The notes: generated by a model from the letters alone, not told the origin. DNA of 64,000 nucleotides from Trebouxia sp. TZW2008 (GCA_002118135.1 BDIU01000119.1:62001-126000), one strand, 5' to 3'; shown: positions 1 through 13,204, numbered from the stretch's first letter. Numbers and translations are program-made.

Positions 1-640
1 TGTCAAGCCTGCAGAACGCAGGTCAAACCGTGAGAGAAAAGACATCCAGCTACTTGTCAAGGCTAACAGGCTGTTTGTCAAGTCTGGCAGACTGCCTTTC
101 GTGTCTATAGGGAGGTAGCAGAGGGCAAAAGCGTAGAGCTGCAGTGCGTACCCGCTGCTTGTCAAGCCTGCAGCAAGTGTGTTCAGATGTCAGAACACAG
201 ACAGTAGAAGCATGACGCTAGAAGCAGAACATTAGGGAAGTGCTGCTGTTTGTTACGGCTTTAGGAAGCATGTTGAGGTGTGAGGCATGCCTCAGGGGCA
301 GTTTGGTCCAGCTCATATAACACGTCTGGCAGCACCTCAAGAGCTGCAGCGTGCTCACGCTGCTTGTCAAGCCTGCAGCAAGCATGCAAGAGTGTCAGCT
401 GCAAAGTGTCAGATCAACATTAGGTTGCAAGAAAAGTTCAGCTGCGGTGTGCTCCTGCTGCTTGTCAAGCCCACAAATCATTTCTTGTCATTTACATCAT
501 CACAGCATGACATCGCAAATTTGAATTGGCATTAGTCTTTGGAACATGAGACAAGTCCGTACAAAGCAAGAAAACAATTTGCGTGCTATTGACGGTATGC
601 TCCTGCTGCTTGTCAACCCTGCAGCATGAATGTAGACATG
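1..640. repeat. Degenerate repeat with TGTCAAGCCTGCAG core
   Basis: The motif TGCTTGTCAAGCCTGCAGCA or close variants recurs at about 1, 54, 75, 155, 360, 457 and 607, with partly matching flanks (GAGCTGCAG-GTGC upstream, AAGNNTGTCAG downstream). On the minus strand each contains CTGCAG, like a splice acceptor, so this may be another array of junction copies of a PANK2 3' exon lying left of the window. No intact exon was found in 1-900. Confidence 0.5.
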
Positions 641-952
641 TCACAGCTAGGTCAGCACCCTGCAAAAACGGTGTTTAGAGGCCTACAGAATGCATCCTGA
701 TGTGTTGTCTGCAAGATGCCAGACTGCGAGGAGGTCAGCTGCAGTGTGCTTCCGCTGCTTGCGCAGCCGATAGTAAGCATGCTCAATCGCCGCTCGGTGG
801 ATTCCATTTTTATTTTTGGGTGAGGATTGAGAACAGTATTGAAGGTGTGTAAACATTTCAACTGCAAGGGAGACTTGTGCAAGTGTCATTTGCAGGGTGC
901 CAGCCTACAAGACACTCCAGAGGCATTGTGAGCTGCAAGATGCCGACACTGT

Positions 953-3900
953 CACCTGTATACGTCTTTGAAGCCAAACTCGTGCAGGCGCTCCTTCCGC
1001 ATGCTGCGCAGCACTTCTATCTGGTGATAGAAGGCAGACCAAACAGGATGGTTATGGTTGATGAATTCACCTGTAAACATCTTTGAAGCCAAACTCACGC
1101 AGGCACTCCTCCCTCATGCTCAGCAGCTCTGCCATGCCAATAGTGCCATATGCACTAGGCTCTCCTCTCAGTTTGCTTACGTGCCCTGCCAGGGCTCTGC
1201 CAAAGGCTGCTGCACGCCGCCTCGCATCTGCACAAGGTAGAAATTATGAGATTCTTGCTTTTGTGTGCGATTGAGTTTCATGAAGCAGAGGGCCAGACAC
1301 CAGCAATGCCATTAGTGCCATGTGCACTAGGTTCCCCGCTGAATTTGCTTGCATGCCCTGCTAAGGCTCTGTCAAAGGCTGCTGCACGCCGCCTCGCAAC
1401 TGCATGTGGAAGAGCTGTCACACTGACTTCTCCTGCTGGGCGCCACAACAAGAGCCACAAATGTGCAAATGATGCAAGACAGACAACAATCTTTGTCTCA
1501 GACTGCAATTGTGGCAGAGGAAAATCAAGACAGGCAAAGATGCACATGGCAAGTCATCAGCTTTGCCTCCATAATTAGTAATAGCCTTGGCCTTAATGGC
1601 CTCAATGGAGTCTGTTAGCATGTTGTGTAGGTACTGTAGCCAGTCTTTGTCTTCGTTGATGACCAACTTGTTGAGCCCATGAGACCAAACAGAATCAAGC
1701 ATCTTCAAGTTGCTGCTGTAAGCGTAAAATGCAAACACCAGCAAGGATGAACATGTTGACATACCAGCTTTGCCTCCTTCACTAGCAATAGCCTTTGCCT
1801 GAGTGGTCTGAATGGAGTCTGTCAGCACATTCAGCCAGTACTCTAGCAGGTCTTTGTCTCCACTGATGTCCACTGTGTTGGGTTCATAGTGGACAGGGTC
1901 TGTCAAGAGGGGAAAGGGCTCAAAGGAGGGGTCATAGTGTAGCACCCCCACATGTAGGTTCATCCTGAGTGAAGAAGGCGAGGAAGGGTGGGTCATGTCA
2001 CCCATGTCGGTGGTCAGGCTGTTACCCCTGCTCATGGATTCTGGCAAATCCTGTTGCACCCTGCAAGCATTGAGAGCAAAGGTAAGAAAAGTGGGGTTGG
2101 TCAATTTGGGGGGAGGGCTCAAGAGAGGGGTCATAGTGCAGCACCCCCACAGGTAGGTTCATCCTGAGTGAAGAAAGTGAAGAAGGGTGGGTCATGTCCC
2201 CCAGGTCGGTGTTCAGGCTGTTGCCCCTGTCTATTGATTTTGGCAAATCCGCTTGCGCCCTGCATGCATTGAGGGGTGAGCAGTGGTACAGGCAACACCT
2301 GTGAAAGTCATGATCACTCCCAAGTCTTGTCTGTAGCCTGGGCACCATGAGGACAGATACGTGTGTAGATGTCAGCACTTGAGACAGGACGGCTCTGATT
2401 GTTTATATTCTCAACACAGGGCACCTTGTTCATGCCTATGACTACGAAAATGCTGTGAAGCATAGATCATGGAAGAGTTGCGGAGGACAGGGCCAAACAT
2501 GCAAGTCAACTGCAGAAACACTGACTAGTCTTCCTGACATCGTGCTGCCTCTGCTGCAGCATTGGCCACAAGCACAAACTGCTGCAGTCCCAACAAGAAA
2601 GGTCACATCATTGTGACAATCACAGATGCCAATGACAAAGCTTTGATAGGACCTAAGCGAAAGAGGGGGCATTGCCCAAAAAGCATTTTCATTGTTGCTA
2701 CAAACTGAAGAACTCACTGGTCTTGTTGAGAGCGTGCTGCTTCTGTTGCAGCAGTGCCCACGCGCACAAACTTCTCCACCCAGTCAACTTTATGGGAGAC
2801 ATCTCCAAAGGCAGGCCCTTGCACCTGCCCCGCTGAAAATGGTGCTCCCATCGAGAAGCGCTCAACAAACCTGGCTCTGACCTGAAGCCAAAAAGTATGA
2901 GGTCAGATTTGAGACATCACAAAAGGCAGGCTCTTGCAACTGCCCTGCAAAAAAAGGTGCTTTCATGCCAATTTGTCTTGCAAACCTGGCTCTGACCTGG
3001 AGGTCAAGAAGGATCTTCACATGGTTGGGGAGTTGCATACTGAAGAAGATCAGTGGTGGCAAATAAAAGCCTGTCGGGTGCATGACGCCTCATGATGTTA
3101 TCAAAGACAGAGGGAGACAAAGATGAGAGCATCCAGACTGCTCATATGCAGAGACGAAAGTGAAAGAGCTTGTAAGCCAGGGTCATGCCGAGCAAAGCAT
3201 GCAAGTTGGGGAGATGAACAGATGAAGATGCAGAGCAAGCAAACCACTTCTCTGCCATTGGTTTTGACTGCTGATGATTGGTTGCAGCATGTTGTCAACA
3301 GAAGAAGTGAAGACTGATTCCTATTTACCTTGCGGGGCTCTTTGGTGGAGGTGTGGTGGAAGGAGGAGGGGGTCATGGGGTGCACCTTCAGGAAGGCCCC
3401 CATTGCCCCCAAAAACCCCTCATGCCGCAGGAACAGGGCCGCCATTTCACCCTGCAACATGAAGAAGAGCAATGATGGGTCAAAGAAGAGGAGGCAGGGT
3501 CATGGGGTGCACCTTCAGGAAGGCCCCCATGGCCCCCAGGAACCCCTCCACAAAGTTTTTTGTCATGTTGCCCCCAGGACATCCTTGTGCTGCCATCTCA
3601 TCCTGCAAGGAATGCACACATCAGAAGGTAGGGCATGACAAAGAGCATGTCATTCGCAAGCCTTGAAAGTGATGGCAGAGGAAGCAGCGTCTGGTCGAGT
3701 ATGTAACAGGCCTTTATACACAATTGATCCATGCAATGATGCTGACCGAGAAAATTCAAAAGCCGCTTGCAGTCACTTGCCTTGGACCAGAATCTGATGG
3801 CAAAGGAGATGGTTTCCATGGTGTACGGGTGACCCCTGATGAAGAAGCCGCCAAATAGCACCCTTGGCAAGCCGTATCTCTTGGCATTTAGGTAGGCCAA

Positions 3901-6030
3901 ATGGCCTATATTGTAGGACACCATCCTGCAGTCAAGATGAGAGACTCAAGATAGTTGACAAGCCACAATGTGTGTAGCATTGCTGATCTCAAGAACTGGC
4001 AATAATACAAACATAAACGATTGAGTGCGATGAGTGACTAGCCTTGACACACAGTGGCTATGGACAAAAGCACTTCACTGATTTTGCATGTGGCTTGTAG
4101 GCGGGATGATGATGCGTCCTAGCATGTTACACAACACCACAGAGGGCACCTGGTCTGGGCTTTTGATACATACAACATTTGACATGATTTGCAAAGCATA
4201 GCGCAATGCGGCAGCGGTGAAAGCTGTTCTGCAAAGCTGTTCTGCAAGAGCAATGCCTGCAGAATTAATGTCTTCCAGGTCTTTGCCCTCAGTCACCACC
4301 TTGCCAAAGCTGCTGGCAATAGTCGACCGTGGCAAGCCAACTCTGGGATATCCTCTGTACTGTGATTGACAGGCAAGGGCAAGGGCAAGGGCAAGGGCAA
4401 GGGCAAGGGCAAGGGCAAGAGCAAGGGCTGACCTGCAAAGCGCAAGGGCAATGTCAGCAGGGTTGACATCCTCCAGGTCTTTGCCCTCCGTCACCACCTT
4501 GCCAAAGCTGCTGGCAATAGTCGTGGCTGACAGACCAATGCTGGAGTAGTCTCTGTCACCATAGATGTCTCCTACCAGCATGTCCACCTGCGCCAAGGCG
4601 TGAAATGATATTGGGCTCCATGACTAACCATCACTGATCATCTCCATGCTTGCTAAGACAATCAAGTTGCCCTGCTGTGCGCATGTAGAAGCAGTAACAT
4701 GCCTGCGAGCACTTCAGTCATGTTGTGTTGAGGTATCTATTGGTACTCGTTACCGGTTGTCAACAACTGCTAGCAGCCACACACATTGCTGACGTTCACA
4801 ACAAACTTGGACCTTGTTTCTGTGGATTGTCATATTGAGCTGTCTGGCAGCATCTGGAAAAAGCAAGAGTTGGCAGGCTGCCACACTCAGCGTTCAGGAT
4901 AAGATGCAACTCGCGGATGTTGCTGCGTATGTCAGGCTTCAACATCAAAGCGCTTGCAATGAGCGTACAAACTTTGATAGGAGTAGAGCCGACACAGGAT
5001 CAGAAGAACAGAGCAGTTGCACCTTGCTGTCGTCGCTGCGCATGCTCAGATCCATCACATTTCTGGCAAGAGCAGGCGTCACAAATCCCACAATGTTGTG
5101 CCTTTCCCCAGGCTAGCAGTGTCATTGACGCTAGAAGAACAAACCAAGCCAAGCTTCATTGCCAAAAAAGGGATGGAGAAGGGCACCTTGCTGTTGTCAC
5201 CCCGCATGCTTAGCTCCAGCATCTCATCAAAGCTCTTGCAGCGTGTAAGCAGCCGGCACAGGCCCCAGAAGGTGCCGCCACCCAGGCTGCTGCCACTTAC
5301 CCTCTCATACTGTCCGTCCCCCTCCACCTTTAACAGGGACACCCCTGACCCAATGTTCACCAGCAGGTAGGGGTACAGATCACTGTCGGCTGCACAGACA
5401 GACAACCCTGAGTCAGCACTCAAAGTGGGTTTGAGATACATTGCCAGTTAAGCCCTCCCAAAACCCCTCCAAGGCTGCTGCCGCTGACCCTCATGTGCAG
5501 TCCATCCCCCTTAAGCTTCAGCAGGGACACCCCCGACCAGCAGGTACGGGTACAAATCACTGTCAGCTGCACAGACAGACAGCCCTAAGTCAGAACACAA
5601 TGGCGGGACACGTTCCAGCATTAATGAGCATGCAGACCGTACAAGCGTAAGCCATGAAGTTGAGTGTGCTGTGTTGGATGCTATGTGCTGGACTGTTTGA
5701 CCTGCTTGAGCCCATGCAGCAAGGCTGTGTTGCTGAGCATGCAGGCGCATCAGTGTTGGCGATGATCTGAAGTGCAGCACTCTCACGGCTGCAAATGTTG
5801 TGCAATCATGCCAGCATCGAAATAAAGTCGAGTGCGCCGTTCTCATAGGTGAAGGCTTCATGCCTGATGGCTTTCAGCAGGGAGCTTTGTATGCTGTTTG
5901 CGTGTGTGACACGTTTCTGCCGGATGCCCTGTGTAGCAACAGGTCAAGACTGCAATACACATCGTGCAGACGCACCAGTATTGGTAACAAAGTTGAGTGT
6001 GCCATGTTCAATAGTATAAGCTCCGTGCCA
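953..6030 (-). repeat. Decayed exon-edge copies inside PANK2 introns
   Basis: Degenerate copies of PANK2 exons lie beside the intact ones. 3' parts, located downstream in the transcript: 953-1012 (of exon 1071-1227), 1565-1680 (of 1765-2060), 2540-2610 (of 2718-2881), 4250-4345 (of 4433-4587), 5741-5880 and 5966-6030 (of 6152-6287). 5' parts, located upstream: 1290-1417 (of 1071-1227), 2075-2275 (of 1765-2060), 2893-3010 (of 2718-2881), 3480-3605 (of 3329-3451), 5460-5595 (of 5187-5389). Several still read as peptide (for example [18 protein letters not shown]) but break the frame or lack the second splice site. Confidence 0.85.
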
Positions 6031-8250
6031 GAAGGCTTTGTGCAGAAAGTTCTATATGCCATCCTGTGTACCGTTTGCATGCATGATAATTTCTGCCAAA
6101 TGCCCTTGAAAGCAGCAGGTCAAGACTGCAGTACACAGCATGCAGACGCACCAGTATTGGTGACAAAGTTGAGTGCGCCATTCTCATAGGTAAAGGCTTC
6201 ATGCCGGACGGCTTTGAGCAGGAAGTTGCAACCCCCAACCAGACACTCCATCTCATCCTCCTTTTCCAGAATCAACCCTAGCTTCTCCTGCATATACAAG
6301 GATTGCTTTCCTGTCAGAGCTAATAAGTTGTAATACTCGATTTGAATATGCCAGCATACTTGAAGGCAGCCAGAGGCAATAGAATCGTCAGTACCTGCAA
6401 CATGCCGGCATACTTGCAGACCCACACAAACTATTTGGCATCGATCTGCATCAAGAGTTTCTGCTATCTATAACATGTCAGCACACTCGTGGGCACCCAC
6501 AAACAGCAACACTGATGCTTCCATATTTGAAGCATGTCAGCATACTTTTCATTTCAGTATTTGATACTCTCAAATACTGGCATGTTAGGTGTTTTGTATT
6601 GGCGCCAGCGCATTCACAAATTGCACTGCATCTCAGCGGTCCACACCCTCAACAATTACGTATTGCGTATTATGTATTGGGTATTGAGTATTACGTATGG
6701 TGATTCACTAACCTGGAACATGTCAGCATATTTGAAGGCGCCCCCACCAGTGGCCTGCACCCTCATGTGGGGTTGTTTGCCCTGCTCGTTCTCTGGACTG
6801 TGATGCAGGTTCTTGGATTGGATGAAATCTAGGCACTGGTCAATCTTTGACGTCTCAAACTTCACAAAATGCAAATTTCCTGCAGACAGATCATGTCCTG
6901 CTCGTTCTTCAGACTAGGTTGCAACTAGATTGCAAGCTTTTGCATGTTATGAAGTTGTGGCACTGTTGATCAGCCGTTGACATCTCAAGCTTGAATGCAA
7001 CTTCCCTGCAGGCAGAACGTGACAGTCTCTATTTCCTGGCAGAAGCACATCATGCCCAGCAATAGACGAATGAAATTGGGTGTTCAAATAAAAAGTGCCC
7101 AATAGGTCATATTCAGACAACCTACACAGGGCCTGCAGAACACATGATGCAGCACATCACACTGGCAGCTGAGCCCTTAGGGTCTAGGGCCTTAGGGCTG
7201 CATCAGGCCAAGAACAGCCTGTGCAAGCAGGCAAAGCTGTACTTGATGTCATGCAGCAATCAGTGATGACCAATAACTATGTGTCCCGTGCACCTTTACA
7301 ATCAACCCTTTGCACATCAGCAGCATACTTGACAGCAGAGGCATGAGCACAGCATGTGCCTCACAGCAAGCGTGCAGCATTTCAAATATCGACATTGTAC
7401 GCCGGTGTTGCGACGCCGAGAACAACTTGGCCTGGCAAGACATGGCTTGTGCCGCACATACCAAGCACATACAATACAAAATGTAAAAATATTGCTGTTA
7501 GTACTGCCCATGCTGTGGCAAGATACCTCCAGTGTGTCTGCTGCTGCCACCACTGCTGGTTCTGACAGGAGCCTCATCAGAGGAAAAGTACACAAGCTTG
7601 ATGAGGGAGCCGCCAATGTCCAGCGCAATGTGCCGTATATAGCTAGCATCTTGATGGGGCAAGACAATGCTTGGGGCATCATGATCTTGTCTTCCTGAAA
7701 GCAGGTTGCGATTGTTGTTGCTTGCAGCAAGGCAGATGATGATGCTCTTCACGTTATATCTAAAGAAGCTGTTTGCAATGGTGTTGATGGTGGTGTGAGG
7801 CAGCTGAGTAACAGCTTGTAGATCTGCCATGCCGTTGTAACAACACAAGGCGATACCTGGCTCAAGTTCAGCATGGGTACATGCAATAGTGCATGCGAGA
7901 GCAAATGGCATTAGTGCTGCACATCTTGAGTCTGTGGATGATATGGCAGACAGGTATTGTGTACAGAAATGACAGGTAATATGTACAGACATGACAGATA
8001 ATGCCTTGATGCATGCAGTGTGCGCTTCATGTGCATATCACCAAAAATGTGCAACCCCTACAAGTTGCTCACTGCTGCGTAATGCTGATGCATGCACAGC
8101 AGCTGAATGATTGAGGTTTTTGAACATACCGTTCTCTTGAGCGGAGCTTATGGATGCCCCGGTCACATCCAGACCTTGCATCTTGTCGTCCTGGTCGGCT
8201 CGCTTCTCGGGCACGAAGAAGGGATCAGACGCTGAAGCCTCGGCTTCCAT
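1071..8250 (-). CDS. PANK2: Pantothenate kinase 2-like (kinase + DUF89), 3' end missing
   Basis: Eleven exons join in frame (about 596 residues): 8130-8250, 7527-7649, 6713-6879, 6152-6287, 5187-5389, 4433-4587, 3781-3925, 3329-3451, 2718-2881, 1765-2060, 1071-1227. The N-terminal type II pantothenate kinase domain (first step of CoA synthesis) shows [74 protein letters not shown] and [16 protein letters not shown]. The rest is the DUF89 domain that plant PANK2 carries (in plants a 4'-phosphopantetheine phosphatase), seen in [25 protein letters not shown] and [15 protein letters not shown]. Start: ATG at 8250 begins [10 protein letters not shown] and joins exon 2 in phase. The intron after 3781 has a GC donor. 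The last ~250-300 residues expected for the family were not found between 1 and 1070, so the gene probably runs off the window. Nearly every intron holds broken copies of the adjacent exon, which I left out of the model. Confidence 0.9.
4371..4425. repeat. (AAGGGC)n hexanucleotide microsatellite
   Basis: About eight perfect or near-perfect GGCAAG units run between the intact PANK2 exon at 4433-4587 and its decayed copy at 4250-4345. The array lies immediately inside the intron after the donor at 4432. Confidence 0.9.
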
Positions 8251-8940
8251 GCTTTGCAGGACAAGCACACACTAGAGGGGAGTTCGGGCTCACAAATGTT
8301 CAGTGCTGGATTGAATGGGTGCAGAGCTGTCTGCACTGGACTGAAAGCGCGTAGAGGTTGGCATGCGGTGCGGTCAAGACCGAGACCGGGTCAGATTGGC
8401 AGCTGATGTTTCGTAGTATCAGTCGGCTGCATTGAATGCTTTGTGCCAAGTATACCAACAACCGACGCAGAATATGACGATAGCCAGTGCGGCCTGCAGC
8501 AAGTCCGATGCGTTTCGTGACATGACGTTCAGCGGGAAGTTTCGGGTGTTCGCAACAGTACTGCACTTCAGGTCATGCACAACCCAATGCCGCACACCAA
8601 TGTGCAATGCGCTGATCAAGTGTCGCAACCGCGAGCGCGACAGCGGTCTCAGGAGCTGCTACTGCTCGTCGCTTACTCATTCTGTGACTAAAGCTTCGCA
8701 CGTGAGAAGCTTACAGCACAGCAGCAAAAGCGCCTCTGCCCAAGCACCTCTCTGTAGCAGCATCGTTTGTTCTTGCGCGGCGTTGCGCTAACTTGGCACC
8801 CCTCAATTCACCGGCAGAAATCATCAGTATTTCATCGCTGCTAACGTTCGGCTTTTCGACGCGACAGTTAAGCAAAACCAGAGGATTTGAACAGAGCTCT
8901 CGTATGCTTTGAAGTCCTGGCCTTCTCCTGACCGGGCCTG
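8251..8940. promoter_or_regulatory. Divergent PANK2/PEX13 promoter region, CpG-richer
   Basis: The 690 bp between the PANK2 start (8250, minus) and the proposed PEX13 start (8941, plus) must carry both promoters. It is visibly richer in CG dinucleotides than the surrounding introns, where TGCA and CATG dominate. No TATA box or other defined element was identified. Short open frames in it look incidental. Confidence 0.5.
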
Positions 8941-11900
8941 ATGTCAGGTGAAGCAACAGCAGCGCGTTCAGTTCTCAAGTGTGTAATCATAAAATGCAGT
9001 CAGTGAGCTCATGTTTTGTTGCATGCAGCTCGCCCTGCCAAGCCTTGGGAGCGAGCAGGAGCTGGCTCAGCAGGCACCAGCACTTCCGCAGCGACAGGCC
9101 CGTCGACTGCTGGGCCCAAACCGTGGGAGCTCCCGCCAGGTGAGAAGCACAATTTCCTTCCTTGTTACCTTACAGCAGTGCCTGCTGGCTGCACTTCAAC
9201 TTGGGACTCAGGCGTATCTTCTCCCCTTTGTTTGTTGTACCACTATCATCTGAAGGTCAACACCTTGCCAGCAAGCTGATCATGCTGCAAGCATGGCAAG
9301 TGATATATCTTGTCGCGAGATATGCATTTTGGGCTTGTACATGCATGGTACCCAGAAATAAATAGCTGAAAAGCTGGGCTGATCTATGCATGCAAAACTT
9401 GTGATGGCATGATGCCAGCAACTGCTCATGTCCAGATTCTGTTTTGAATGTTTTGAGTTGCTGTGCCGGTTTTGTACATCCTTGGCACAACAGGCATACT
9501 TCATGTGTGGCGTCTTACAGTCAACGCATGCAGAGCAAATCTAGCTCAGAATGTCTTGGAATTATGTTGCAAGACCAGCTGGTTCCTGAAGCTCACTTCA
9601 GGAGATTCAAAAGCATCTATACTCAATGCAATGTTCACTTTCAGTGTAATGCTTCACCTACTGACTTGCATTTGCTCAACATGAGACACTTTCAGGCACT
9701 CACTTCAGCCTACTTTGACAGCTGGAACTTCACAGCCCAAGCTACAGCAGCAAGTTATTCTGTTTCAGCCTTCATCAGCTCTTTCTGACCGCTGTACAGG
9801 GCAAGCTGCAGCAGTAGCAACAATACAATGTGCTGCTTGCATTTTCTGGGGTGACTTATGTTTTCATTGTGGTCTCTAGCTTGTCCTGACAGCTGGAATG
9901 GCCTTACAAGACAAGCTGCAGCAGCAGCAATATCAACAGCTGTGGCTTGCACTGCCTGGATTGACCTTTCACAATGCACTTGAGTTTTTTTTGACAGCTG
10001 GAATCGCCCTGCAGGCCAAGCCGCAGCAGCAGCAGCAACATCAACAGCAGTGACCAGGACGAGTCCAGCCAGGCCCTGGGAGCGCACTGGCACCACATAC
10101 AACCCCCCAGCATCCACAGCAGGTGACCAATGCCTTTGTCATTACGTGTCATGTTGGAGTCATCTTGATTTAGTGAAAGCTGCCTTTTTGCACTCCAAAG
10201 TTGATTTGACAAATACCCAAAGAATCTTAGTGGATTGGTAGTCCAGAAATGACTGTTTGTGCGGCTTGTTTTGGGCTTTGTGTGTCCTCTGCTTGCTAGT
10301 GAGGCTCCATGACCTGCTAGATGCCTAGAGGAGCAATGCACTGCCTTGAGTGAGCAATTCTTTGCTTGATGAGACATGCGTTTGTTAGTCTCACAAGCAA
10401 CAGTACAGCAATAAGGGCCCAAAGAATGGACAATGCATGAGTTGTTCATGTTGCCAGGAGGCCAAGTCTGTAGCAGGACGCAGGAACGCAGTGCCTGCAT
10501 ACATGCCCTGCTGTGTGGTTTCTAGCGGTGCTGGCATGCTGCACTGCACAATTGCCACACAGATCACATGAGAGACATGGTGCCCTGCTGTGTCTTTGTG
10601 ACCTCCATCCTGTAACGAGTGTGCATTCTCAGTCTTCTGAATCCGCAGCTTAAGCTTGTAAATTACAGGGCGTTTAGCCTTTGGCTTACAATTTGGCATT
10701 GTTGAACTTGCAGGTACAACAGGCTACGGTAGTACGTATGGCGGCTATGGCAGCAATTACGGCTCAGGGTATGGGTCAGGGTATGGCAGCAACAGCTACG
10801 GCAGCAGTATGTACGGCTCAGGCTCATACGGTTCTGGCTCGTATGGCAGCAGTATGTACGGAGGATCAATGTATGGAAGGCCAGGCGGCTCCATGTATGG
10901 TAACAGTTACGGTGGAGGTTATGGCAGCAGTTACAGCGGGTATGGTTCTGGAGCAATGACGCCATATGGGTCTAGGTACGGCAGCGGCTACGGGGGGTAT
11001 GGGTCAGGCATGGGGATGGGGGGACCTTTGGGGTCAATGAACGGTCCGCCTGGTATGTCCTTGCCCTGGGTCCTTGACTGCACAGTTCAGATTTAAAGCA
11101 TGCATGACGCTTGTTTGATGCGTATACCAAGACAGCAAGGCCTGGTCTTCTGGCTGCACTTTTGGGATCCAATTCCATGTGTGGCATGTGCTGCAGCAAA
11201 GATAGCCACGTGCAATGTTCCTACACCTGACTTTTGCATACTACCACAAGATGTGTTCTCATGTTGCCTGGACAAGCCACCAAATTAGCTCGTGCTGCAG
11301 TGGCAGAGCAGGAGGCTGTAAGCCTGCATGCTGTGCACAACTTGACTGCCAGGTCTCAAGTGCTTGCAAGCAAGCTCTGAGGCAGGTGTTGCATGGCAAT
11401 CAGAAGGCAAAGTCTCAGCACACAGCAACTGCTCTGTGGCTTTGCTTTTGTGCTTGTCAAGCAGCTTTGCCAACAGTTCTGCTTGTAGTCATTGCAAATT
11501 CTGCTGAGTCTGCATTCACCTGAACAACGTCAGCTGCGCATTGCCCTTTGCCAAATTGCCCAGTACATCTGCGACTCTTTTTCAACTTTCACAATCCACA
11601 GCACATAAGGTACACACTAGTCTTGGATCCTGGAAATGTGGTAGTGTCAAACGCATGGCAACGAGAACTTTGTGAGCATAGCTACCTGCATGTTGATATT
11701 GTATAAGTACACACTATACAATCCTTGACTGCTTATGCCAAGTACAGCAACATGCTTAGGTGCATGCACACATGAAATGTTTTGCACAACTTGAGATGTG
11801 TAGAACAATATAGTGAAACTCTGTTTTGAACAGGGCCATAGGTTCACAGGGCATTTTCCCCCCCCCCCCCTCCCGTCAACCCCAAAACCCAAGCCCCCTT

Positions 11901-13204
11901 CTTGCCTGGCACAACATGCTCTTCCTGCATACAACAAATGTGCACATACTGTGCACCCTTTGTTACCAGAGGATTTTGCAGCAACTTGTAATGTTTTGTG
12001 CAGGGCCATATGACCCCAATGACCCCAACGCCCCGCCCCCCCAGCCCCCCTCCGCCTGGCAGCACATGCTTCATGTGGTTGGAGGCGTCATGCACTTCTT
12101 TGGGCGGCTCTCCTTCCTGGTTGATGAGAACGCACATGCTGTACACTTCTTTGTCTCTGCCTTGCTGCAGCTGCTAGATAGGTGAGATTTGATAGTCTGT
12201 CCTTTTGTTCACGGAAATGCACTTTGTTTTGGCCTTGCTGCAGCTGCATGCTGCGTAATGTTGGGACCTTTGCGATCTCACCTACATGCCTGCCTGTCTG
12301 CCTGGTGTCATTCTGTTCAGCATGTTGGCTGTTTCTGTGATTTGCCAGACTGCAATCTATTGATGTTGGCTCATGCATTGACTGGTGTACCTGCTTGCTG
12401 AGCAGGCTTCAGCAGGCTTGCTTTCATGAAACCCGCTGTCTTCAAGCAACGTGATCAGTAACATGCTTGCCAATGACCCGGTCAGGCAAATGCAGAAGCA
12501 GCAAATAATGCTGTCTTCAAACAGTCTAGATCCTGACCCTGCATCGCTTTGCAGAGCTGGGTCATTGTATGGAGAGCTAGCCAGATTCATTTTCCGCCTG
12601 CTTGGTATCAAAGCCTAGGCAAAGGAGCAGCAAGCAGCAAACAGCAAAACGAAAACCCCCTCCCTGCTGGCTGCATATGCAAGCACTGAACTGTCTCCAA
12701 ACCATTTGAGCCTCCTTGTGTATTTGAAACAATGTAGGCACTGATAATCCATGGCTCTGCAGAGCTGGGTCATTGTATGGAGAGCTAGCCAGATTCATCC
12801 TGCGCCTTGTTGGTTCAAGGCCAAGGCAAAGGAGCAGCAAATCGCAAACCCCTCCCCCTCCCTCCTCACGCTGCTGGCTGCATACACAAGCACTGAACTG
12901 TCCACAAGCCAATTCTGTCTCCCGGTGTTTGTGTCCTTCCCATGATGTAGTCATTGATTGTCTATGGCTTTGCAGAGCTGGGTCATTGTATGGAGAGCTG
13001 GCCAGGTTCATCCTGCGCCTTCTTGGTTTCAAAGCTAAGGCAAAGGAGCAGCAACTGCAGCCGCATGGGCCAGGGCAGAAGCCTGGGGCAGTACCCGGCC
13101 AGCCCCGCACAAACCCCCTGCCAGGCCTTCCAGGAGCCCCGACCAATCAGGCACCAGCAAGGCCTGCTGGAGGCAGCAACTGGGATAGTGTTTGGGCGCC
13201 CTGA
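8941..13204 (+). CDS. PEX13: Peroxisomal membrane protein PEX13, plant type
   Basis: Peroxisomal membrane docking factor for matrix-protein import. Six exons join in frame to 312 residues: 8941-8947, 9029-9139, 10048-10122, 10714-11052, 12004-12181, 12976-13204. Layout matches plant PEX13: two KPWE/RPWE motifs near the N-terminus ([23 protein letters not shown]), a long Gly/Tyr/Ser/Met stretch in exon 4, then [11 protein letters not shown], a hydrophobic segment around [19 protein letters not shown] and LLQLLD, and [16 protein letters not shown]. It ends NWDSVWAP. There is no SH3 domain, as in plants. The 7-nt first exon (ATGTCAG) is inferred: it is the nearest ATG with a GT donor that gives a plausible N-terminus in phase. 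Exon 3 has two in-frame acceptors three bases apart (after 10047 or 10050). Shares its upstream region with PANK2. Confidence 0.9.
9780..10047 (+). repeat. Copies of the PEX13 exon 3 acceptor region
   Basis: A segment containing a GACAGCTGGAAT-like start, a CCCTGCAGGC/ACAAGAC middle and an AAGCTGCAGCAGCAGCAA end occurs at about 9780-9820 and 9889-9945 and again directly before exon 3 at 9990-10047. These are intronic tandem copies of the acceptor flank. Confidence 0.6.
11826..11945 (+). repeat. Decayed copy of PEX13 exon 5, 5' part
   Basis: From the AACAGGGCCATA start through a C-rich run to TGCCTGGCACAACATGCT, this matches the acceptor and first half of exon 5 at 12004. The proline-coding part has become an almost uninterrupted C run near 11860, and the frame is lost. 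Confidence 0.75.
12555..12850 (+). repeat. Two decayed copies of PEX13 last exon (acceptor side)
   Basis: Copies begin at 12555 and 12763, each preceded by TTGCAG or CTGCAG and starting AGCTGGGTCATTGTATGGAG, as the intact exon at 12976 does. Copy 1 keeps the phase but reaches TAG after the GIKA residues. Copy 2 has lost one base and shifts frame after LRLVG. Use of either would truncate or alter PEX13 at its C-terminal segment. Confidence 0.9.

Noticed and set aside
4075..4430. Second intact PANK2 exon coding [16 protein letters not shown]
   Set aside because: It repeats only the donor half of exon 4433-4587, continues into non-homologous sequence, and joining 4433 directly to 3925 in phase 2 gives the expected plant PANK order.
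10663..10965. His/Cys/Ser-rich minus-strand frame
   Set aside because: Antisense shadow of the Gly/Tyr-rich exon of PEX13.
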